Positions 58,428 through 64,000 of a stretch of 64,000 bases of DNA are shown one piece after another. Position numbers and translations under genes: made by a program. Origin of the DNA: Taibaiella lutea (GTDB lineage Bacteria > Bacteroidota > Bacteroidia > Chitinophagales > Chitinophagaceae); NCBI RefSeq assembly GCF_008629695.1, contig NZ_VWSH01000003.1:557688-621687 (forward strand), given 5' to 3'. Every line of letters starts with the position of its first letter. Positions within the stretch are counted from its first letter, which is position 1. The notes under the pieces are model-generated. The model was not told the origin of the DNA and made no database searches. It saw only the letters and a program-made list of their open reading frames with translations.

Positions 58428-60056
58428 CTAATTCTTTTTTACTCTTCTCAAATCAATAATGTTCAGCGCATTTGTCTGGAATCCTGTAATATTCTTTTGT
58501 GTAAAATGCAATATTTCATCATAAAACAGTGGTACGACGGGAGCTTCGCTGCTTACCAGACTATCCATTTTTGCATATAATTGAAGCCGAAACGTATCAT
58601 CATTGATTTTCAAACTTTGCTGATACCAATCATCAAAAACCTTGCTTTTAAATTGTGTATAATTCGGAGGAGAGGGAAATCCACTGTAAAAACAAGCTAA
58701 AAATGTTTCCGCATCAGGATAATCGGCTACCCAACCGGCTTTAAAAAAGGGTAATTGATTTTTTGTCATCATCTGCCGCATAAGTCCCTTCAGCATTATT
58801 TGTATTTCGGTATGAATACCCACTTCATTTAACTGTGTGGCTACAAAGTTGCAGATATCCACATCGGCATCAGGAACGGTCAATGTAATTACCGGTAAAT
58901 TTTTACCATTGGGAAATCCAGCTTCGGCCAATAGTTGCAAAGCTTTTGAAGGATTATACTCGTAACCTTCCACCACCTTATATTTATCAGGAATCATTAC
59001 AGAAGGAATAAATCCACCTTTCTCCGCAGGAATCCCAATGCCGTTTCTGAAATAAGTAACAATTTTTTTCCGATCGATAGCATAATTAATTGCCTGCCTT
59101 ATTTTCCGCAATCGAACAGGATTATTTTTCACCAAATCATTGGCCGAATCCATTACAAAACCTATGTATTCATCATATAAATAGCTATGCTTTAAAAGAT
59201 TCATACTGTTTGAAAACCCGGGCTGCAAAGTGCCGTGCCTGGTAAGTACCATATCCTTCATAGACCCATCAATACGATACATGAAATCCGTTTTCTTTTG
59301 TTTGAACAAAAGAAACTCCAATGCTTTGGTATCATTGAATGAAACCTGAATGGCATCTAAATAAGGCAACCGCACCCGGCTTTCGTCAAATTCCCAGTAA
59401 TGCGGATTTTTATACAAAACCATGGTTGTGCCTTCGTCCCAGTATTTCAATTGAAAAGGACCGGTGCCACAAGGATGATTCCTGAAATCTTTACCCCATT
59501 TTTCAACCACCTCTTTGGGTACCACAGCACAATATTGCATGGTCAATATTTGTGGCAAGGGCCGGAAAGGCTCTTTTAGCGTAATTAATACCGTCGTATC
59601 ATCCAAAGCCTGAAATGGTTTATCTTTTGAAACCCTGTCATTAAAAACCCAGGCTCCGGCGGCGGCCACATCCGGATTTATCAATCTCCGGAATGTGTAA
59701 ACAACATCGGCAGCAGTCATCTTTCTTCCTTTTCCATTTGGAAAGGCATCATTATCCTGAAAATAAACATCGTTTCTCAAATGAAAAGTATATTGTAAAC
59801 CATCGGCAGAGCATTCCCAACTTTTAGCAAGCGAGGGAACTGTTTGCAGTCCGGAATCAACTTCCAGCAGCGTATTGAAAATAAAATGAGTACCCCACAT
59901 AATGGCAATACTTTTTGCAAAAGCTGGGTCAAGGGTTTCAATGCCTTCAATCTGGTTATACCGGAAGATCATTTTCTTTTCTTCCCTATGCGTTTTACAA
60001 GCCGCAAAAAAAGAAAGCAGGATAATTAAAAAGGTTATTTTTTTTCTGAAAAACAT
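58428..60056 (-). CDS. Oligopeptide-type ABC transporter substrate-binding lipoprotein
   Basis: I start at the ATG at 60056, giving about 542 residues that begin MFFRKKITFLIILLSFFAAC, a lipoprotein signal; an upstream ATG (60116) adds 20 residues without a signal-like role. The rest is a family-5 solute-binding protein (DppA/OppA class): IEGIETLDPAFAKS, LAKSWECSADGLQYTFHLR, TAADVVYTFRRL, PHYWEF, and NYAIDRKKIV. It should bind peptides or a related solute at the periplasmic face. No permease or ATPase genes are adjacent, so its transporter is elsewhere or it acts as an orphan receptor. Confidence 0.92.
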   Translation of the reverse strand: MFFRKKITFLIILLSFFAACKTHREEKKMIFRYNQIEGIETLDPAFAKSIAIMWGTHFIFNTLLEVDSGLQTVPSLAKSWECSADGLQYTFHLRNDVYFQDNDAFPNGKGRKMTAADVVYTFRRLINPDVAAAGAWVFNDRVSKDKPFQALDDTTVLITLKEPFRPLPQILTMQYCAVVPKEVVEKWGKDFRNHPCGTGPFQLKYWDEGTTMVLYKNPHYWEFDESRVRLPYLDAIQVSFNDTKALEFLLFKQKKTDFMYRIDGSMKDMVLTRHGTLQPGFSNSMNLLKHSYLYDEYIGFVMDSANDLVKNNPVRLRKIRQAINYAIDRKKIVTYFRNGIGIPAEKGGFIPSVMIPDKYKVVEGYEYNPSKALQLLAEAGFPNGKNLPVITLTVPDADVDICNFVATQLNEVGIHTEIQIMLKGLMRQMMTKNQLPFFKAGWVADYPDAETFLACFYSGFPSPPNYTQFKSKVFDDWYQQSLKINDDTFRLQLYAKMDSLVSSEAPVVPLFYDEILHFTQKNITGFQTNALNIIDLRRVKKN

Positions 60057-60069
60057 GCAGCCACAATAT

Positions 60070-60113
60070 AAACCAAAAAGAAAAGAGATGCCGCTTATGC
60101 AAGACATCTCTTT
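60070..60113 (-). terminator. Intrinsic terminator after the small type IX cargo gene
   Basis: A 9-bp stem (60082-60090 with 60105-60113, AAAGAGATG/CATCTCTTT) has a 14-nt loop and is followed on the minus strand by TCTTTTTGG. It lies 20 bp after the gene at 60133-60855 and just upstream of the binding-lipoprotein start. Confidence 0.65.
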
Positions 60114-60132
60114 CAAAATAAATTCAATTCTT

Positions 60133-60855
60133 TTATTGTTTAATAAACTTAGAAGAAGCCACTCCTTTATCTGTGTCCATTTTAAGGAAGTACATGCCTC
60201 GTGGCAATGTGGCGATATCCAACTTTATTTCTCCGGCAGGAGCAACTGTCTTTTTAACAACAATTCTTCCTGAAATATCTGTAATAGTTACATTGTTCAC
60301 TTTCAGATCTTTTGTTTCCAATTGAAGTACATCTGTGGCTGGATTTGGAAAAAGCGTAAAGTCAAGTATTTCACCATTTACATTATGAATGGCTGTACCG
60401 CCATTTATGCCGCAAGGTTTGTATGTTATAGTGTTCTGATCAGTATTATTAGTCAAAACTTCGTCAATAAAAGCACCTGTACCGTCCGGATTGCTTACAA
60501 TTTTTACATAAAAATTTACAGTCTCGTCATTTTCGTTCTGATTAATATTATTCAATGTTCCGAAGCTGACATTCACACTACTACCCATCGGAATAGAATC
60601 TTCCAGAATGTAAGTATTATAAGAGACTAAAGGAATGGTTGGAATATTGTAAAACAGCGTATCACCAATGTTCAGCGTATTAGGGCCGTTGTTTGTAATT
60701 TTTGCGTCGAGATTATATTGTGCATAGGCCGGAATAACTTGTCCTTCCGAAGGTGATATCAGCTCAATATTCATTTCGCACTTTCTTTGCTGCGCCTGTA
60801 ATGTCCAGGTTCCGGCCATCAGCAATGCAAAGCCAAGTAGTTTTCTAAGGTTCAT
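60133..60855 (-). CDS. Small type IX-secreted protein with sorting domain
   Basis: This 240-residue protein has a signal peptide (1-21, ending WTLQAQ), one immunoglobulin-like domain (about 30-145, YNLDAKITNNGPNTLNIGD, VNFYVKIVSNPDG) and a type A sorting domain (about 165-240: FTLFPNPATDVLQLE, ITDISGRIVVKKTV, LPRGMYFLKMDTDKGVASSKFIK). The central domain resembles CARDB-like adhesion domains. It should be exported to the cell surface by the SprA system. The ligand is unknown. Confidence 0.88.
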   Translation of the reverse strand: MNLRKLLGFALLMAGTWTLQAQQRKCEMNIELISPSEGQVIPAYAQYNLDAKITNNGPNTLNIGDTLFYNIPTIPLVSYNTYILEDSIPMGSSVNVSFGTLNNINQNENDETVNFYVKIVSNPDGTGAFIDEVLTNNTDQNTITYKPCGINGGTAIHNVNGEILDFTLFPNPATDVLQLETKDLKVNNVTITDISGRIVVKKTVAPAGEIKLDIATLPRGMYFLKMDTDKGVASSKFIKQ

Positions 60856-61074
60856 TTTTTCTGATTTTGGTTAAAATTACAAACAAATATGCTAAGAATA
60901 GTTCAATATTATGTTTGTAACAGTTCAAATTTTTAAACTTTACAATAAAATATTCCGGAAAATTTTTTCAACAAAAAGTAACCAACCGATTCATTATTAA
61001 ATATTGTTGACAAAAAACAAGCAATTGAAACAATTTTTTTTCTGCCCATAATCAATTCTTTTGATATAAACACG

Positions 61075-61103
61075 TTGGTTTTCCAATTTTTCCATTACAT
61101 TTG
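61075..61103 (+). promoter_or_regulatory. Promoter of the PpiD-like gene
   Basis: TTG at 61075-61077 and TACATTTG at 61096-61103 are separated by 18 bp, a good Bacteroidota promoter. Transcription should start near 61110, about 27 nt before the start codon. The rest of 60856-61074 is AT-rich with nothing recognisable. Confidence 0.6.
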
Positions 61104-61136
61104 CGCACTTTCGATAATTCTGTACTTTAATTTTTT

Positions 61137-63266
61137 ATGGCAGTAATTCAAAAAATCAGGGATAAATATGCGAAGCTGGCGGGCGGTGTAATCGTTGTTG
61201 CTTTGTTGGGTTTTATATTAATGGACTATGGTAAAGGTGGCGGCAGAGGCCCTTCTACAACCATCGGCAAGATAAACGGTGACAAAATTGATGTCAACGA
61301 GTATCAGGCTGTTGTGGACCAGAAAGAAACCGAAATGAAGCGTCAAAGTCAGGGGCAACCTATTGATGATAATACGCAGGCACAATTACGCGATCAGGCA
61401 TGGACTGATTTGGTAAACGACAAATTATTATCGGATGCTGAAGATAAACTTGGAATTGTAGTTACTACAGCCGAAGTAAATGACTTATTAACCGGTTCAA
61501 ATCCTGATCCAACAGTTCTTCAGGCATTTACTAATCCGCAAACAGGCGTTTTTAATCCTCAGGAAGTAAAATCTACGATTGCGCAACTGAAAAAAGATCC
61601 GCAAAGAAAAGGAGACTGGCAGGCTTTTGAAAACAGCCTGATCAAACGCCGTCATCAGGAGAAATTCAACGGTATGATTAACGGGTCTGTTTATACGCCG
61701 AAATTTGTTTTGGATGATATCAATAACAGCCGCAACACTATTGCAAAAATCAACTATGTAAAATTACCATACACATTGATTCCCGATGCTCAGGTAAAAG
61801 TTACAGATGATGAAATAAAAAAGTACATGGAAGCTCATAAAGCCATGTTTACGGTTAAAGACGCCACACGTTCTGTTGATTTTGTTGCTTTCAATATTGT
61901 TCCTTCTGCAGAAGATTCGGCAAAAGCGTTTGCTGATTTGGCGAAAATCAAAGAAGAATTTACTACAACTACCGACATAGATGCTTTTGTAGCACGTAAC
62001 TCTCAGGCTCAGATTCCTGTTGCTTTTTATACTAAAGAACAATTGAAAAGCCTTCCGAATGTGGATGAATTGATGAGTGCACCTGCAGGTAGTATTGTAG
62101 GACCATTTTATGATGGCAGCAACTATACTTTAGCTAAAATTCAGGAAACAAAAACTTTGCCCGATTCGGTTAAATGCCGTCACATACTTGTCGGATTAAA
62201 AGATCCGCAAACAGGACAGGAAAAATTAACGGATGCACAGGCGAAAGCAAAAATTGACAGCATCGTTGCAATGGCAAACGGTGGTGTTCCTTTCGATACA
62301 TTAGCTGCACGTTTCTCTGATGATTTGGGAAGCAAAGATAAAGGTGGTGAATACGAATTCACATTGGCAAACAGATCCGGTCAGAATCCTTTAGCCCCTG
62401 AATTCGGTGACTTCGTTTTTGAAGGCCATACAGGTGAAAAGAAAGTGGTAAAGACAGAATTTGGTTATCACTATATTGAAATCCTGAGTCAAAAAGCACC
62501 AACAACTACCAGCAAAATCGCTTTTGTTGCACGTCCGTTTAATTACAGCGAAACAACAAATAATGCGCTTTATGCTACTGCTTCTCAGTTTTCAGGCAGT
62601 GCCAAAAACGCAAAAATGTTTGACAATCTTGCCAAATCAAAAGGTTATAATATTCAAAGCGCTGATGGTTTAAATCAAAACAGCTTCCTTGTAAACGGAC
62701 TTGGCTCTTCCCGCGATTTGGTAAAATGGGCATACAGTGCGAAACTTGGCGACGTTTCAACCGTTTATACGATTGGAGACAGATACATCGTTGCAAAACT
62801 TTCGAGCGTTATGGATGCAGGTTTGGCTCCGGTAAATGATAAAACACGTCCGTTCATTGAACAATATGTGATGAAAAACAAAAAAGCTGAAGCTTTGAAA
62901 AACAAAATCAAAGGTCAGGCTTCATTGGAAGCTATTGCACAAAGTCAGGGTCAGGCAGTAGGTACTGCAGATTCTGTAAACTTTGTTCAAGGTTTTATTC
63001 CGGGTGTTGGCCAGGAACCAAAAGTCGTTGGCTATGCATTTTTCAAATCATTCAATGCAAACACAGTAAGCCCTGCAATTTCAGGACAAGACGCTGTTTA
63101 TGTAATCAGCTTATTGGGAAAAACAAATCTTCCGGCCGCTCCGCGTGATATCAACATGGAACGTAAAATGCAGGATTATCAATTGAAAGCAAATGCTGCT
63201 CAAATGGTAATGGCAGGTATGAAAGATGCTGCAGAAGTTAAAGATCAAAGATCTGACATATACTAA
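61137..63266 (+). CDS. ppiD: PpiD-like periplasmic foldase (SurA_N plus parvulin domains)
   Basis: This 709-residue protein is anchored by one N-terminal membrane helix (about 13-30, LAGGVIVVALLGFILM). A SurA/PpiD-type N-terminal chaperone region follows (about 40-230, INGDKIDVNEYQAVVDQ). The parvulin domain (about 345-450) reads VKCRHILVGLKDP, FDTLAARFSDDLGSKDKGGEYEF, and EFGYHYIEIL. The C-terminal half resembles the degenerate second parvulin domain of PpiD. It should assist folding of exported proteins at the outer face of the inner membrane. It has its own promoter and a strong terminator. Confidence 0.92.
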   Translation: MAVIQKIRDKYAKLAGGVIVVALLGFILMDYGKGGGRGPSTTIGKINGDKIDVNEYQAVVDQKETEMKRQSQGQPIDDNTQAQLRDQAWTDLVNDKLLSDAEDKLGIVVTTAEVNDLLTGSNPDPTVLQAFTNPQTGVFNPQEVKSTIAQLKKDPQRKGDWQAFENSLIKRRHQEKFNGMINGSVYTPKFVLDDINNSRNTIAKINYVKLPYTLIPDAQVKVTDDEIKKYMEAHKAMFTVKDATRSVDFVAFNIVPSAEDSAKAFADLAKIKEEFTTTTDIDAFVARNSQAQIPVAFYTKEQLKSLPNVDELMSAPAGSIVGPFYDGSNYTLAKIQETKTLPDSVKCRHILVGLKDPQTGQEKLTDAQAKAKIDSIVAMANGGVPFDTLAARFSDDLGSKDKGGEYEFTLANRSGQNPLAPEFGDFVFEGHTGEKKVVKTEFGYHYIEILSQKAPTTTSKIAFVARPFNYSETTNNALYATASQFSGSAKNAKMFDNLAKSKGYNIQSADGLNQNSFLVNGLGSSRDLVKWAYSAKLGDVSTVYTIGDRYIVAKLSSVMDAGLAPVNDKTRPFIEQYVMKNKKAEALKNKIKGQASLEAIAQSQGQAVGTADSVNFVQGFIPGVGQEPKVVGYAFFKSFNANTVSPAISGQDAVYVISLLGKTNLPAAPRDINMERKMQDYQLKANAAQMVMAGMKDAAEVKDQRSDIY

Positions 63267-63286
63267 TATTGACAGGATAAGAATAT

Positions 63287-63316
63287 AAAAAAGGGGCTTT
63301 ATTGCCCCTTTTTTAA
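63287..63316 (+). terminator. Intrinsic terminator after ppiD
   Basis: An 11-bp stem (63287-63297 with 63304-63314, AAAAAAGGGGC/GCCCCTTTTTT) has a 6-nt loop and ends in T. It lies 20 bp after the stop codon. Confidence 0.9.
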
Positions 63317-63362
63317 TAGCTGAACTTATTTGTCTCTGCAGGAATAAGATAAATCTGAAATA

Positions 63363-64000
63363 TTGAAAAATAAAAAAATCATACTGACTGTCATTAATGA
63401 TCTGAATTTTGATCAGCGAATGATTCGTATTTGCACTTCACTTGCAAATGCAGGTTATGATGTGGAACTGGTAGGCAGATCACATAAAAACAGCAAGCCG
63501 CTTTCTAAAAAATCTTTTCAGCAAAAACGTTTTGCTATTGGTCCCGATAAAGGGAAAATGATGTATTTATTATTCTGGATCCGGTTGTTTTTTTATCTCT
63601 TATTTCAAAAAGCGGACGCTCTTTGTGCGATAGATTTGGACACGATTTTACCGGTATATTTTGTTTCAAGAATCAGACGCATCAAACGTGTTTATGATGC
63701 CCATGAATTGTTTACAGAAATGCAGGAAGTTGTAACACGACCGCGAGAAAAGAAAATGTGGGATTGGATTGAAAAAGTTACAGTCCCAAACTTTCCGGTT
63801 GGCTATACTATTGGGGAATGTTATGCCGATGTGTTCAGAGAAAAATATGACGTGCAATATTCAATTGTGCGCAACGCCACTATATTAAGGCCTTTCAGCA
63901 TTCCGCCCAAGCCGGATAAATATATTTTGTATCAGGGAGCTGTAAATGTAGGGCGTTGCTTTGAGTTTCTGATTCCGGCAATGCAACATATAGAAATGCC
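63363..64000 (+). CDS. Glycosyltransferase family 4, N-terminal part
   Basis: Translation from a TTG at 63363 (the frame is closed by TAA 18 bp upstream) gives MKNKKIILTVINDLNFDQR and then 212 residues to the window edge. There is a GT-B N-terminal domain: ILTVINDLNFDQRMIRIC, LANAGYDVELVGR, ALCAIDLDTILPVYF and YDAHELFTEMQEV. The YDAHELF motif and spacing are those of Bacteroidota GT4 enzymes. The C-terminal nucleotide-binding half lies beyond the edge. It probably builds a surface polysaccharide and may be the start of a second glycan locus. Confidence 0.8.
   Translation, partial: MKNKKIILTVINDLNFDQRMIRICTSLANAGYDVELVGRSHKNSKPLSKKSFQQKRFAIGPDKGKMMYLLFWIRLFFYLLFQKADALCAIDLDTILPVYFVSRIRRIKRVYDAHELFTEMQEVVTRPREKKMWDWIEKVTVPNFPVGYTIGECYADVFREKYDVQYSIVRNATILRPFSIPPKPDKYILYQGAVNVGRCFEFLIPAMQHIEM

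Overview
The window is ordinary chromosomal DNA from a member of the Bacteroidota, most likely the Chitinophagia/Chitinophagaceae. The evidence is moderately AT-rich DNA with almost no Shine-Dalgarno motifs, several promoters of the Bacteroidota type (TTG about 20 bp before TAnnTTTG), a 2501-residue SprA (type IX secretion translocon) beside ruvA, two secreted proteins with type IX C-terminal sorting domains, a PSP1 protein, GldI-like FKBP and DUF349 proteins, and a tyrosine ammonia-lyase closely resembling the Flavobacterium enzyme. The genus cannot be fixed from sequence alone. No phage, insertion sequence, CRISPR array or rRNA was seen.

Layout. 1-5.2 kb: a CCC-motif/DUF2752 membrane pair (the second cut by the window edge), thyA, argS and a DUF349 protein. 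5.4-14.4 kb: a PolX-like protein with a degenerate polymerase palm, a large SWIM-finger SNF2 helicase, a small unrecognised protein, murI and two tandem paralogues each carrying two OmpA-like domains. 14.4-19.3 kb (minus strand): a DUF3298 lipoprotein, the tyrosine-type ammonia-lyase, a secreted coiled-coil protein and an amidohydrolase. 19.39-19.64 kb: an array of twelve exact-length 21-bp units between divergent genes. 19.8-30.3 kb: csaA, a delta-60-repeat type IX cargo protein, an rRNA methyltransferase, PSP1/RicT-like and FKBP proteins, MarC, a toxin-antitoxin pair whose toxin is split at an A8 run, and mfd. 30.4-34.5 kb: an unrecognised exported protein, gltX, yiaA and a Crp/Fnr regulator with a perfect FNR-type box between regulator and yiaA. 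34.6-46.8 kb: sprA, ruvA, a PorG-like barrel, a TlpA-type redoxin and an OmpA-family lipoprotein. 46.9-56.0 kb: a co-oriented cell-surface glycan locus (four GT-C-like membrane proteins, one GT9 transferase, one FAD oxidoreductase). 56.1-64 kb: small unknowns, a DAO-family oxidoreductase, tRNA-Met, an oligopeptide-type binding lipoprotein, a second type IX cargo, a PpiD-like foldase and the start of a GT4 glycosyltransferase.

How the genes fit together. Much of the window concerns building and populating the cell envelope: SprA exports the two sorting-domain proteins, the PorG-like barrel may belong to the same machine, FKBP, PpiD and TlpA-like proteins assist folding and redox in the periplasm, OmpA-family proteins anchor the outer membrane to peptidoglycan, MurI supplies D-glutamate, and the 47-56 kb block plus the terminal GT4 gene makes a surface glycan. 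The remainder is housekeeping: translation (argS, gltX, tRNA-Met, rRNA methylation), nucleotide synthesis (thyA) and DNA repair (mfd, ruvA, PolX-like).

The observations most worth following are the 21-bp phased array, the split toxin with its slippery A run, the FNR-type box placed for class II activation of yiaA, the lyase that is probably a tyrosine rather than a histidine lyase, and the GT-C cluster.
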